The notes below the pieces were generated by a model, which saw only the letters and a list, made by a program, of their open reading frames with translations, searched no databases and had not been told where the DNA came from. Of a DNA stretch of 64,000 nt, positions 22,583-34,317 are shown piece by piece; position 1 is the first letter of the stretch; the number at the start of each line of letters is the position of its first letter. Source of the stretch: Neoscytalidium dimidiatum (taxonomy: Eukaryota; Ascomycota; Dothideomycetes; Botryosphaeriales; Botryosphaeriaceae); the NCBI GenBank assembly GCA_037367355.1, contig CM074699.1:2356001-2420000 (forward strand), in the 5' to 3' direction. The translations under genes were made by a program, and so were the position numbers.

Positions 22583-23915
22583 ATGCGGTGCGCTGCCCGA
22601 CGCCTGCTTGGGCGCTATCTGCTAACACCATCGCAGGGCTTTCCTCTATGCGCTCCTCCTACTTCTGGCATTGACGACTCTTGCCTCTGCCCAGAACGAC
22701 GCGACCACCACAGCCGCCGCGACGACAGGAAATAACGACGCCACCTCCACCACTGGCGCATCTGAGACGACGGCCGAGGCGACAACTACTGCAGCCACGA
22801 CGACCGCGAGTGACACTACATCATCTGACGAAAGCAGTGCTACCAGCGAATCTGCATCGAATACCGACTCGGCCGCCTCTACCACCGCTGCCGCGACGAC
22901 GACCGACGATGCCTCGTCCACGACTTCGGCGGCCACAACCACCCGCAGTTCGGCTACCACAACTCTTGGAAACACCGCCAGCTCGGTTCGGTCGCTCTCC
23001 GACCTTCCGACTCTTGCCGGCGCCGGTATTCCCACAATGATTGTCCCAGATCTTTCGCGCGCGCCTTTCATGCAGAAGTCGTCCTATCCGGAAGGAACCG
23101 TTTTCATCTGTGTTGGTGCAATCCTAGGTTTCCTTGGTTTCTGTATTTTGGCGTGGCGTGCCATGATCGCATATTCGCTGCACCGCAGCGTCAAGAAGGC
23201 TGCTTTGGCTCAGAGCATGAGCGACAGCAAGACGATGCGCGGCCCCGGTTCGACGTACGGCCCCGGCGGCGCCATGTACAACGCAGTGGGACACGGCAGC
23301 ACCTTGTCGCTGGATCACCTCAAATCGCCCCACCATGCTGGTCCCAAGTCGCCGTTGGAAAAGACGCGTTTTGCTCCCAGCCAGTCGTCGCTCTTCTTCT
23401 CTCCCACTGCAGACAACCCGAACCGCGTCTCGCACTACAGTCTGCCTGGAAATCGCTCCTCCACCTATCTGCCTGCTGGCTATTACGCGGCAGGAAACTC
23501 GACTTTAAGCCCGACCGCGAACACATTCGGAAACCCCCGTACCCGTTCTATGTATTCGCAAAATTACAGCGGTCCTTCCCCGCCCGAGTCTCCGGGGTTG
23601 GCCCCGAGTTCTCGTGACGGGGCTACGCACGTTCCGCACAGCCCGCTTGAGACGAGGCATACAAGTGGTTCGTACTACCCGCGACCACCAGGAAGCCGCG
23701 GCAACGACTCATCTGCGGGCGGGCGCAGTAGTGTTGGTGGGACTGTCGCGGGTGGAAACAGTACAAGTACCCTCAATTTGAATGCTCCGCCACAAGGCCG
23801 AGCACCGAGTGCTTATCTTGAGGATCTGTTTGAAAATGGCACTGACCTTCCCGGACCGGGCCCCGACCATTACACACCGAGGCGCGGCCGCCGTGAGAGC
23901 GGTTCTCGATTTTGA
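22583..23915 (+). CDS. Csi2-like single-pass membrane protein
   Basis: Exon 1 carries only five coding bases (22583-22587); a 49-nt intron with a CTAACAC branch site follows, and exon 2 runs 22637-23915, giving 427 aa. Splicing creates a signal peptide, MRAFLYALLLLLALTTLASA, which the unspliced frame lacks. Next come a Ser/Thr/Ala-rich, probably O-glycosylated ectodomain (about 21-140), a PEGTVFICVGAILGFLGFCI-type membrane segment (about 154-180), a basic juxtamembrane HRSVKKAA, and a long disordered tail with many SP and PP motifs. The layout resembles the Csi2/Prm5 group of yeast proteins linked to chitin-synthase traffic or cell-wall signalling; that assignment rests on topology and the membrane region, so it is moderate. 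Confidence 0.75.
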
Positions 23916-26900
23916 GAAGTATATGTGTAGCTGCTTATTTTCCGTACCATTTAGCATAGTAATCGGACATGAAGGGATTGCGCCGCAGAAGAACACGGCA
24001 TGGTAGACGCTGAGCATCAACTTTCTATCGGAGGAGAGCAGGCCCACTGTTTTCATGGGCAGCTCAGCAGTCGTATCGACCTAAGTATTACATTTCATCA
24101 CAGGGGCGGATCTCCTGATTTTGCATGCGGTTGCTTCATGTACTGCAAACATCATTTTCTACGTTCATGAGCACCCCTTACTTACCAGTAAAGAAGGAGG
24201 CTCCCAAGTAAAAGCTCTAATGAGGTGACGAGGCGCTTGAAGCTGACGGGGGTCTTCTTTGGGAGGTGCACATCTTTCTTATTTCTTTTCCTCAGAACTA
24301 CTGGTTTGGGAGGACACGAAGCATGTGTACGATATCACTGCCATTTGACTTTGCATAAGGGTAGATACATTGTAACAGACGAGCAATTGGCATATGAGGT
24401 CATCTAGAAGATGCGAGTACGCGTTTTTTAATTTTTCCTGCGCGCATGCGATCGATACTTCCGTACATTACATGACATAAAAATGTCTACTTTGAGGAAG
24501 CATTCCTATTTAAAAACTGGTAGCGATGTAGCCAGAATCAGGATATGCGGATTTGGAATAACAGTCCGAAAGGGAGGTTGGAGCATTCCAGAATTCTGCA
24601 AAACGTAATGCGAACGCTTGCAGTCTTTGTCTGCCAGTTTCATCACTCACTTACCTGAAGAGCTGTCACCATCTACGCTGATAAGCATACAAGCCCTCCT
24701 TCCTCTATACTCGGCCAAATGACACACCGAAACGTCCTCCTTCACGCCATCGCCGCCAGCTCCCAGTCTATTCCCCCGAGGCCTCTCGTACCGGCTGAAC
24801 GCCACGCGCGGGCCTACCCGGCGTCAGTTGCTTCATCCCGACCTCTCGTCCGGTGCACCATCCTCGACACACCGAGCCCCGAGCCCCGAATGCCCCTCAG
24901 CCCTCCCCGTATCCACCCTATCGTACGTACCTAGGACATATCTTTTTTTCCATGGAAGGATGGATCCCTTTCATCCCCGACAGCCGAGCCTGAGGAAAAC
25001 GTACATACGAAACACTCGCAACACCGGCCGCTTGCCCTTCCCTCCCCGGTGATCCGTCCCCGCGATGACCGACCTCGGTCAAGCTCTTTCTCCAAAAATG
25101 ACATGAGCCCTTCGGAACCAGATCTCCACAGTCATACGTTTAAGCGTTTCCCCGGGGCAGAGAAAATCCCAATAGGCGGGAGCCGGGGATGATGTAATCA
25201 GACCATGCGGCGTAGCCTCTGCACATCTTATGGGTTTTGGGCACGGAGAGAAGGGGAGAATACACAGCTTACCCGCGCTATGTGGCCGCGGATGAAATCC
25301 GGTGTGGTGGATCTCAAATACGCGCGAAGGTCTTTTTTAGGTAGTTGATATACGTGAGCGGCAATTGTGTCCTGACTTGCGTGGTCGTGTGGCTTCAGCT
25401 CAGATTTGCATACCTTGCTTCATGTGGAGCCGAGGGATTTGTTGTGCTGTGTATCTCCGAAAGCGAGGATGATGCAGGCGCGAAGGCGGATACTGAGGAA
25501 GAGAGAGCGAAGGTCAGGACAGGCAGCGGCATCATCGTCTAAGATGTACGAATGCGCCGTTCGTTTTTCAAGAAAGACGTATGATAAGAACATCTATAAA
25601 TTCGTGGTCACGGAAGGACTCCTACGAAATGTGAGTTCGAAGCGATGTATGTCGTTGAAATGTTGCCTCCCATGACAGCTGGCCACGTTGCTTTCTAGCG
25701 TTCCTAGCCCCTCTCTGGATCATCCATTACCGCCCAATACCGTCCACCATAGTGATTCAATGACTAGTAGTCCAAGATTTTCTCCCACAAGGATCGACCA
25801 GTGACCGTGCCTGGACTGCCTCGTCATCAGGCGCATGTGTGCCACTCCAGTCGAAGGAACCACAGTTCCTATAGATGAACCTCACCGGATCATCCTTCTC
25901 GAAGCAGAAACTCTAAATTCTAGGGATAAGCGGACCAAAAGCTAATATTTACTGCATCCGACACAAGACCAGAGTCAATCACGTCAGGGAGCACTATTAT
26001 TAGTCCAAATGCGCCCATAGGGTATCGATAACTGGTGCGGACCGAGTTTGTGTAGGGACCTGGCTCGGCTCATTTCGAAGATTCCATTTACTGATGTGAA
26101 GCTCCATCGTCGGCAGTGATGAGTTTCTATAGAAATGGAAATCAAGGGGATTCAGGGCGCAAGTGAGAGATGGTGGCATACATCAGACTAGCAGGTTCAC
26201 TCAGCAGTCGAATTTTCAATGTGAAGGCACCAAACTCCATGTTCCCACCCCGGCCATCAATTGGTAGTCAATTCGCTTGCTTGATTACAGGAGCATTCAG
26301 AACTGCGGGGCCATACTTTTATTTCCTTGTCCTGTTTTCATTCCCTAAGCACCGCCCTCCGAAGAGGGAAGGCAGTCGCAGGAACGCCTTGTCTGCAGTT
26401 TCTTCAAGGAAAAAAAAAGAAAAAAAAACAAAAGGAGCAACATCGGCAATGAAAGGCTACCTTATACATGGTTACAGAAAAGAAGACGGCGCCATTTGAA
26501 CTATCCGCAATCAACCGTTACCCTGAAGCCATCTGTGATACTCGCAAGTAGAAACCCCTAGGAGGGTGCCATCGTGAATAGAAGATTTAAATGAAGGCGA
26601 TCATTGCATCAGAAGTAGCTGCGCCCGAAAAAACTAGCAGGATTTCGACTTCCCAAACCAGTTCAGGTAGTACAACAGTTATCCTAAAAGACAAATAAAC
26701 GCCGTGAACACGAAACAGAAGTCGTAGCCGTCGTTACGGAACCGTCGTGATGATATCATGGCCCAAGACAGGATTGGGTCGCATAGACCACGGGGCAGGC
26801 GTGTAGAAAGCAGCGGAAGGCTGCAGAGGCAAAGATAGTTGTCCCTTAGAGATAGGGAGTGCTTCCTTTGGTGTTCGCAAACAGGTCAACGAGTGAATGT

Positions 26901-27174
26901 TATTATAGCGCGCACGCAAATGTGGGCATGCAGACAACAACGCTCAGATCCATAGTCACCGGATCAGTAGGCGGGAGAATGCAGTAGATCATGTGGCGGT
27001 CGATCTTCTCTTTCGATCTTTTCCTTTCCGGGCACGGTGAGGATGAATTATGCGACGGTTTTTTCGACGTCGACATTGCTGTCCAGGTCGAGTGTATCAA
27101 GAGGCACTGTATCATGTCCGACGAGTGGGCATTAAGTAATGCTCAGTCGCAGTATATCGGCATCGTTGATGTGG
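23916..27174. other. Gene-poor region, 3.3 kb
   Basis: No credible gene on either strand. Open frames are short. An A-rich low-complexity stretch lies around 26408-26434. The first part is probably the 3' UTR of the Csi2-like gene and the last part the 3' UTR of the minus-strand gene at 27175. No transposon signature seen. Confidence 0.55.
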
Positions 27175-28112
27175 CTAGTCCATGTAGAAGTCACCCTTCA
27201 AGATGCGCTCTTGGAATGCGTCAGGAGCCTTTGCGACCTTGGGGACTTCGCGAATGGGCTCAGCAGTAGCAATACTCTTAGCCCGGTGGTGCATGGGAGG
27301 AGACACGCGGCCAGGACTAGCGGCAGAGATGGATGAACGCTCAGCTCTAGTGCGCATGTTCTCGGCGAAGTTGAAGCCATCTGCGAATGAGAACGTAGCA
27401 GTTAGTAAAAGCCCGACAACTAACGTAGTCGATGGAGCATCTTCTTTCGTGCTAGAAGACAAGGCCTGGAGAGCGGAACGCAGAGGCAAAGGTAAACAGA
27501 TGGCGAAGCCAAGGGGATAGGGACTGTACACGTAACATGCGGCAAGGGCAACGCAGAAGGGATGGAGGGCAGCGAGCAGGACAGACCTCGACCCTTGGTC
27601 GCAGTAATGTTCGCAGACGGGGTAGGAGACTTGAAAGAAGCATTGGGGCGAGCTCTACCATTGGCAGACGTGTTTCCGCTCCCACTTCCCTGCTTCACGT
27701 CACGAAGCGCCCGAGCACCAAAGCTCAGCCTACGCGCGAAGGGCGATGTGGCAGCAGTATTCGGCGGACTGTTGGAGCTGGATGTGTCGTCATCATCGAA
27801 TGGACTCTCGTTGAAGGAGCCAGAGGTTGCTGAGGAGATGCTCTCCCCCCGGCTCCGCATCGTGCTAAAGGGGGAGGGCTGGCTGGGCGAGCCCGACAAG
27901 CCGAGCGTGGTCAGCGATAGGCGGCGGCGACTCGCCTGGGCGGCAGCAGAGGTTATGGGACCTTGGTAGTTGGAACTGGTGTTTGCATTGCCGTTCGGGC
28001 TCTGGCCGCTGGGCTGACGGCCGAACAGGTCGGCGAAAGCCTGGCCGGCAAAGGATGAGCGACGGCGCTCGGTGGGAGGGGGCGAGCGGGGCGGCGAGTT
28101 CGTGTCGGACAT
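27175..28112 (-). CDS. Conserved fungal protein of unknown function, Ser/Pro-rich
   Basis: Two exons (27587-28112, 27175-27380) make 243 aa. The intron is 206 nt, with donor GTCTGT and a perfect TACTAAC branch site before TTCGCAG. The N-terminus reads MSDTNSPPRSPPPTERRRSS then FAGQAFADLFG. The middle is low-complexity Ser/Asn/Gly with basic RRRLSLTTLGLSGSP and SPFARRLSFGARALRD patches that look like kinase sites. After the splice come DGFNFAENMRTRAERSS and a C-terminal DAFQERILKGDFYMD. The N-terminal and C-terminal blocks look conserved and I recall similar hypothetical proteins in other filamentous fungi, but no function is known to me. No membrane segment. Confidence 0.8.
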
Positions 28113-28340
28113 GGCGGGATTCGCGGGAAGGGAGCGGTGGTGGGTTCAACGGTGGCGGGCGAGGTGCAGAGAGCAGAGGTGGACAGGCTAACAAGCCCGG
28201 CACGGGGCAGGCGCTGGTTGTATAGCGCGAACGGTAGGTGTGGGCGACGGGCGACGGGCGACGGAGCGTTCCCGAGCGGCAGGCGGCGTGGGATTACGTC
28301 AGGGCAGCGTGGCGGCGCTCGGTAGCAGGAGAGAGTCCAG

Positions 28341-28366
28341 GCAGGTCGCAGAGGCAGGTCGCAGAG
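28341..28366. repeat. 13-bp tandem duplication
   Basis: gcaggtcgcagag occurs twice back to back, with a partial third copy. Confidence 0.85.
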
Positions 28367-29583
28367 GCAGTACGGGAGCAGCGTTGAGAGGTAGGTAGAG
28401 TGAGGTCAGTCGAGCGGAGCGGGCGAGGAAGGTCGAGGAATGCAGAGCGGGCTCGCGAGGAGGAGGTGGTAAATAATGGAGCAGGAAGGAGCAGCCACGA
28501 CTCGCCGCTAGGGACCGCCGATCGCTGCCGCGCACGGGATAGCGCTCCCCGCGCTTTCAGAGCGCCCCGGTCGGCGCGCCGGCCGGACATTGGCTTCGTT
28601 ATCGCTCCGCTGACGTGCAAGCTCAACCCGCCGTCGCTCGTCTCGCCGACCAGGAACACACCACCCCCCCTTCCCCGCCTGCTGCTGCACCCGGAGCCGT
28701 CGCAGACGCACACGCCGATGCTTCCAGGAGGCATCATCCCTTCCCCAAGCGAGCCCCCACGTGAGCCTTTCGCGTCCGCAGCCAACCGTCTTTGTCTGCT
28801 CGCCTCCAGCTGCCGCCCACAACTCTGTCTCAGGCCCTGTGGCCTTCCCATCACGTCATGCAGGGCCTTTGCGCATGGCATACGCGTGCTGTGCAAAGCA
28901 CACCTGTCCCCAGCGCCCGTGGCAGACACCCACCCTGCCAAAGATTATGCATGCCGCCCCGTCGCCGCCGCCCCGACCAGCCAGCTTGCACCAAAGTCGT
29001 GCTCGGCCATGTGTCGGTGGGCGCTTGCCTGCAGCCAGCGGTCTGAAAGGGCGTAGTCTGCCTGCTCCATGCTGCTCCATGCTGCTGCCCGGCGAGTCAG
29101 CGTGCGAGCCATCAGATCTTCGACCCGACCCACCCGCTGCAATCTGGAACTGCCCAACCCCGCAATTCCTGCGCTGCAACGCCGTCATCTCTGACCATCC
29201 CAGCGTGCTTGGGGCAGGAACAGTAAGCTTGTTGGCATGTTTGTGCGTCCCTTGCGCGATATGCCCTGCGTGCCGCCCATTTCAGCATACCCATTCCCGT
29301 AAACAGCTGTCCCTGTGCGCTTTGGGAACGCTCATACCGTCGACCCTGTGGTCCCATCTAGGCCTGCCAATGTGCGACGTTGCTGGTGCTTGAAGCCGTC
29401 ACCGGTGGCCTGCCAATGCGCGCAGGTGTCTGCGTGAGGGGAGAAAAATGGGCCCAAAGAACGGTGGGCTCAGGAGACATCTCAGGACCTCGTCACGCTA
29501 TCGGCGGCAATGTTCCGACCCCTTCTATCGGTTTTCCAACGTCTCCGTTCCTGGCCACGAGGACTAGAAACGTGTAATGCCCG

Positions 29584-29973
29584 ATGTCGTGCTGCCGGTG
29601 GTTCGACCGTCACCTCATCCACTTTAGTTCCGACCTCTCACAGCCCCACCAATCTCAAGCCATCTCGAAGATCTTCGGCCCGTCCCGCTCATATCAATGC
29701 TTCTTCATGCTCACCGATGCTCACGCCAGTGGTTATGTCTCGCGCCCATCAGGAGATCTGACCCCAGGCCTTCTTGAAGCCTGGTCTCGTCTATTGCCGC
29801 AACCTGCCAGATCGATCGTGGCGTCGGTGCAACACTTGAGCGATGTCACACAAAGAGCCTGGCCTGGCCTTGCAAACCTCAAGCTTTCGACAAGCTTGCT
29901 CCCTGATCGTCAAGCAATGCCACTCTCGCTCACAAAGTCAATTCTAGCTGTTCTTTCATCCGCCGGGGCTTGA
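29584..29973 (+). CDS. Weak candidate ORF, 129 aa
   Basis: Open from ATG at 29584 to TGA at 29971-29973. The second half reads like a soluble protein (TPGLLEAWSRLLPQPARSIV, then QRAWPGLANLKLSTSLLPDR), with ordinary composition, unlike the GC-driven frames around it. No family recognised, no upstream exon found, and no obvious promoter. It may be a relic or chance. Confidence 0.25.
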   Translation: MSCCRWFDRHLIHFSSDLSQPHQSQAISKIFGPSRSYQCFFMLTDAHASGYVSRPSGDLTPGLLEAWSRLLPQPARSIVASVQHLSDVTQRAWPGLANLKLSTSLLPDRQAMPLSLTKSILAVLSSAGA

Positions 29974-31053
29974 CTGTGGCGATGGCGCCAAGTGAAAAAC
30001 GAGAACGTGGCTTTCGTACATAGTTCATCATAACTTGGAGTTGATAGCTTTTGTCGCTTAAGCTTTCGACCTCCGTTTGAGCCGCCTCCACCGAGACCAA
30101 ATGCCTGAATCCGCTTGCTTCAGCACGCTCCTGGTCACCGCCCGTCATCTGGCTTACAGGACGGAAAGCGAAACAAAATTGAAATCGCAGTACCATACAG
30201 AACAGCTTATTAGAATCATTATCAGGTAACACAAGAGAGGGTATTATAGCATAAATGGCCACAGATGCCATGGAGGAAAAGCAGTGTCCAGTAACTCTCG
30301 GTTGTCTGGGTGTCTACAAGCAACGCACACCAGAGATCTCGTCGTCCTGGTTGTTGCTGAACCGCGAAGTATTTCACCCTACAATCACGAAATCGCCATT
30401 CAGTCGGAAGAGCTCGATACTGGAAAGTATCTATTTGGAAGAGCGATCTATTCGATAGCATAGAGGAAATTCGGCTGGCACTGTCATCGCAGCCTGCTAA
30501 TGTCAGAACATCGAGGCTCTCGACGGTACTGTAAAGGCTGTAGTGTCCTCAAATATTTGTGACATAATGACTTCCTCTAGAGATGAGAATTGATCAACCC
30601 TGTTGTTGTTAATGTTGGAAACGATGGTCTGATACATCTAAGAGAAGATATCGCATAGCACATTCAACTGTGTCTCAAGTATTTGCCGGCAAGGATTTCC
30701 AGTAATCAATTTGCGTTCTCGGTCCAGCCAAAGGACGCATGCAAGAATGATAAGGTACAAGGAAGGCAAAAACATACATGGTGGCGTAAGCGAATAAGAG
30801 AACAGAGGAATACATCCAAGAAAAAAGCAAAAGTAGAAACGCCTACCCCTCTAACCTGAACAAACCGTGTAGAAACAAGTGGAAAGAGATGGACTGATAG
30901 TAAGATACCGAAATCTAGGGAGAACAATGTGAACGAGTGGCGCTTTGGCAGTGAGCCTTTGTATCTACCGTTTCATTCCTTACATCCCACAACTTCTCCA
31001 AACCCCTAAAGCTCTTCCGTTGGTTGGGAATTAGCAGCAAATGTCATCTCTGT

Positions 31054-32283
31054 CTATTCAATCTGTGTGATGAGTTGCTGTAGGCCTCTTAGATAGTCTG
31101 GGTTCCTTCCATCACGTCTCAAGCTGTCCTCAATTAGGTCCAGATAAGCCTTGTGGCTTCGAAAGACATGTGATGCGGAAGATGCGAGATCGAGGAGTTC
31201 TTCCAAAATGAGGTGAGGTCCGGGCGACTCTATAACGAGGTGGACGTAAAGATTGTTGTCCGCAGAGTCGGCCTCCATATGACCGGAAGCATTGCCATAA
31301 ACATTGAAATTCCTCTCGAAGACTCCGCGGAGCATTCCCATGAGAAGTCCAACCACGACCCACATATAACGCGACTGGCTGTTCATGCTGGATCTGATAT
31401 TCATGATATCTGAGGCATGTTTTCGTAGCTGCCGGGTACATTCTTCGACGTTGATTGCGTCGAGGGAAAAAGGGTCCCCTGCGGCATCGAACTTTCTGAA
31501 AGTCTCCTGATAGTCCAGCATCTTCTGAACAAGTCTGGTAGTGATGCTGAATGCTGGTGTGAGAATCTGATCCAGTTCCCTCCTGAATCTGTTGTCGTTG
31601 TAGTGCTCGATGAGGCTGATGAACCTTTGGAAAACATTTTCGAGAAGCCCTTCGTCGTCGCGATTGAATGCTTTGAACTGGTCCTCTATCATCTGGCTGG
31701 GTTTGATAACCCATTTCAGTCTTTCGCTGATCCGGACGGTGAGTTCCTCTGCCTCGACGCCATCACCGGCGTTCCCATCGTCCGTGCGCGGCCGTACGCG
31801 AATATTCCACCCCAGTATCTGCTGGATGGTAGGGTGGGTGAGAGCTTTGATATGTCGGAAGAGGCTTTGGTAATGAGCAACGGAACCATCTGCTAACAGG
31901 CGAATGTTGTAGGGTATCCGTCCCCACGCCTGTTCGCCGGTCCTCATAAGCTGATCGACAAGCCAGAATATGTGCTGCAGAGACGGGTTAACAGAATGGA
32001 AAAAGCGGGTTCGAGATTTGAGTAGTACCTCGCACCCAATTCCGTTGCTTTGACACCAACAAGTTGGCCGATGCCCTTCACTGATCTGCACTTTCCAGGT
32101 GGCGTCTCCCGCTTGAATTGCGAAAGTATAACACGCTTCTACACCATGGGTCTCCTCACAGTCCACCACGCGGAAAGGCCTCTGTAGCCCGTTCAATGCA
32201 TTCGCTTTGGCGGGGGAATCTCGCAGATCGTGGAAGTCATAGAGAAGGTTGGTGTTGCGGGAGCGGATGATTTCTTGATCCAT
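31054..32283 (-). CDS. SWIM-type zinc-finger-like protein of unknown function
   Basis: Single exon, 409 aa, starting MDQEIIRSRNTN. The frame stays open upstream to about 32502, but the upstream part is low-complexity and the ATG at 32281-32283 gives the cleanest N-terminus. Residues about 45-120 resemble a degenerate SWIM module: a beta-rich lead-in (YTFAIQAGDATWKVQISEGH), CWC, then a C and H (GIGCEV; LQHIFWLVDQL). SWIM modules bind zinc and mediate DNA or protein contacts. The rest is alpha-helical, with an acidic linker (TDDGNAGDGVEAEE) and no known catalytic motif; a VVVGLLMGML stretch is hydrophobic but short for a membrane segment. I recall hypothetical fungal proteins with this HIFWL pattern. 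Role unknown. Confidence 0.75.
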   Translation of the reverse strand: MDQEIIRSRNTNLLYDFHDLRDSPAKANALNGLQRPFRVVDCEETHGVEACYTFAIQAGDATWKVQISEGHRPTCWCQSNGIGCEVLLKSRTRFFHSVNPSLQHIFWLVDQLMRTGEQAWGRIPYNIRLLADGSVAHYQSLFRHIKALTHPTIQQILGWNIRVRPRTDDGNAGDGVEAEELTVRISERLKWVIKPSQMIEDQFKAFNRDDEGLLENVFQRFISLIEHYNDNRFRRELDQILTPAFSITTRLVQKMLDYQETFRKFDAAGDPFSLDAINVEECTRQLRKHASDIMNIRSSMNSQSRYMWVVVGLLMGMLRGVFERNFNVYGNASGHMEADSADNNLYVHLVIESPGPHLILEELLDLASSASHVFRSHKAYLDLIEDSLRRDGRNPDYLRGLQQLITQIE

Positions 32284-33858
32284 GGCGGGGAGAGGCAGGG
32301 ACGATAGATTGAGAGATACAGCACTGAAGGTGACTCTGGGGGTTTCAGAAGATGCCGGGAGTTGTTCTGGAGTTTGAGTGGTGGTGGTGATCGTCAGCTT
32401 TGATCCTTTGCGCGGGCTATTTAACTTGATGGCGCCTGCTAACCTCGCCGCACCGCAACGTACAAGAAAAGGAAAGTTGGCACAGAGAGATAAGTTGACC
32501 AAGCCTCACGTTGAAGCGGCGCTTAACGGCGTGGACAGAGATGCCAGCAGCGCCGCCGCGATAGCACCGCAAACGGCAAGAGAGTACCGCCGCAGGGCGG
32601 GGTCGCTCATGGTGAGTCTGCCCTGCTCGAAGGCGCACTAGCAGAGAGGACAGCCAGCTGCGGCGTAGTTGAGCGGAGATTGATGCGATCTCGCATGGAG
32701 ACTAGATATGGCTGTGGACGATCACACCGGTCCTGATGGGCTGCCCACAGCGCACGGATGGCGTTCGCAGACTGCTTTGCCGCATCAAGATGAGCTGCAG
32801 CCTTGATAGGCGATGTCCATGAAATTGCGCAAGCTCTGAATTCACGAATGAGGGCGCCGCCGGGCTCAACGGACCAGGTGCCTCCTATTGAAGGCACCAG
32901 CCGCGGCGCAGCTGCGAGCCATGGCAGCGCGAGCCAGCGATCCAAAGTGCGGTGACGTGAGGCGTGGAGACGGCGACGGGGACGAGCGCCGCACGATGCT
33001 GCGAGCCTGGAACAGGCCCAGCTGGCGATGAGCGAGAGCGGAAGTTGCGTCAGTTGGATGTTGGGCGCGAAGAGTGTTGCCAGGGAGAGAGTGTGGAGGC
33101 TCTGGTCGTTGCCAAGCCATCTTGCATGTAGCATGGCTGTGCTGCAGGTGCGCGGGGCTAGCTATTTTAAGTGCTCTTCTTCTCTCTCGCTTTCGCACCA
33201 ACACCTCTTCAATTCTCCGATGAGGCTTGTTCCTGTGCAAAATTGTGCGGGAGATCACCAGGCGCTTAGATTCGCACCATCGATAGGTTACACAAGAATA
33301 GATGAACCCCAACTTCACACCTCTCTCTGCCTTGCGTAAATCGAGAGCCCTACGCGCGCCGCAGCCCAGCCTCGTCTGGTCTCCACATAAACGCCCGCTC
33401 AGAAACAGCCCGAAAGATCAACGCCCCAGAATGCACTTCTGATCGTCTGCGGTAGCACTAATATTACATGTACCAAATTGCCAGTTTTCCCGCGTGCCCA
33501 GCACATGGATATTCGAAGCCGCAATGTCACATCCCGACCCCAAAGATGCCTGAAGGCCAAAAATAAAAATAAAAATAAAGATAAAGAAACACAACGAGAA
33601 CGAGGGACAATACAATGTTCCCCACGCTTCTGTTCATAGCTCCCTGGGTCCTATTTCAGCTGTGGCCCGCACGGCGTCATTCTAGCAAAACAGCAGATGG
33701 TTATCCGCGGCGGTAAGTTTGGTAAGAGTACGGAAATGCTTTCCACGCAGGATAACCCCGCGCAAAGTGATCTGTCAGGTGCAGACCTATGCTGTTTGTC
33801 GTGTAAGCCAACCCGTCTTCACACGTGGCTTGGAGGGACTCACGCTGGTTGGGGCTGC
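32284..33858. other. Intergenic region, no gene recognised
   Basis: Upstream of the SWIM-like gene and downstream of the bZIP-like gene. Long minus frames at 32607-33318 overlap a plus frame and show no recognisable content. An aaaaat microsatellite lies at about 33559-33588. Confidence 0.55.
33559..33588. repeat. AAAAAT microsatellite
   Basis: Short array of aaaaat units ending in aaagat variants, intergenic. Confidence 0.85.
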
Positions 33859-34317
33859 TTACCGCGAGCTCCCTCCCGTCCGAGACCCAGAGGCACATAC
33901 AGACGTCTCGCGTGAGCTTTCATGTGAACTCTGCTCTTTCGCTTTTCCCGATTCCACGATGTACTTCATGGACACCCCTCCCCACGGGAGTCCGGATAGT
34001 TGCCTACTGGGATATTGGTCGAACTCGCCTGGCTCGGGCGGATGATAGGCACCCCCAGCCAGTTTTTGGTTCGTCGTGTTCCTCTCCTTCGCCTCGCGCT
34101 CCTCCTTGGCCTTTTGCCCTGCGCCGAACAGTTAGTGGTCAAGTCATCGACAGCTGTACGGCGTGGATTCCCTACGGTATCTTCTCTGTGCTAGCTTATT
34201 CTGGATCTTACGCCTCTCATTTGGATCCTCGACGTGAGCCCAATCATCACCAGGCGAGTGCCATGACTCACCGCCCGAGCTGGATCCTTCGCCGCCCGCG
34301 GGTTGTCCCTGGGACAT
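33859..34317 (-). CDS. Short bZIP-like protein
   Basis: Two exons (34176-34317, 33859-34118) encode 133 aa; the join is in frame across a 57-nt GT-AG intron. After MSQGQPAGGEG the protein reads SPGDDWAHVEDPNERRKIQN and KLAQRRYR, the basic region of fungal bZIP factors with the N-x7-R signature (N..AQRRYR), continuing QKAKEEREAKER. The intron falls exactly inside RYR, as often seen in this group (recollection). No leucine heptad zipper follows; instead comes a conserved-looking YHPPEPGEFDQ segment, SGLPWGGVSMKYIVESGKAK and a Ser-rich tail ending RTGGSSR. Without a zipper, dimerisation and DNA binding are doubtful. The TAA overlaps a possible GTAAGC donor, so a further 3' exon is possible. Confidence 0.8.

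Larger units (their letters stand above)
28113..31053. other. Gene-poor region, 2.9 kb
   Basis: GC-rich between 28.1 and 29.4 kb with long overlapping frames on both strands, judged compositional, then AT-richer. Contains a 13-bp tandem duplication at 28341-28366 and a doubled ctgctccatg at 29062-29081. One plus frame at 29584-29973 is listed separately as a weak candidate. Confidence 0.5.

Noticed and set aside
22068..22631. 185-codon plus and 216-codon minus frames between fcf1 and the Csi2-like gene
   Set aside because: Mutually antisense, no family content, and located in a divergent promoter.
28294..29393. Overlapping long frames on both strands (210-218 codons)
   Set aside because: Both strands open at once in GC-rich DNA, which is expected by composition.
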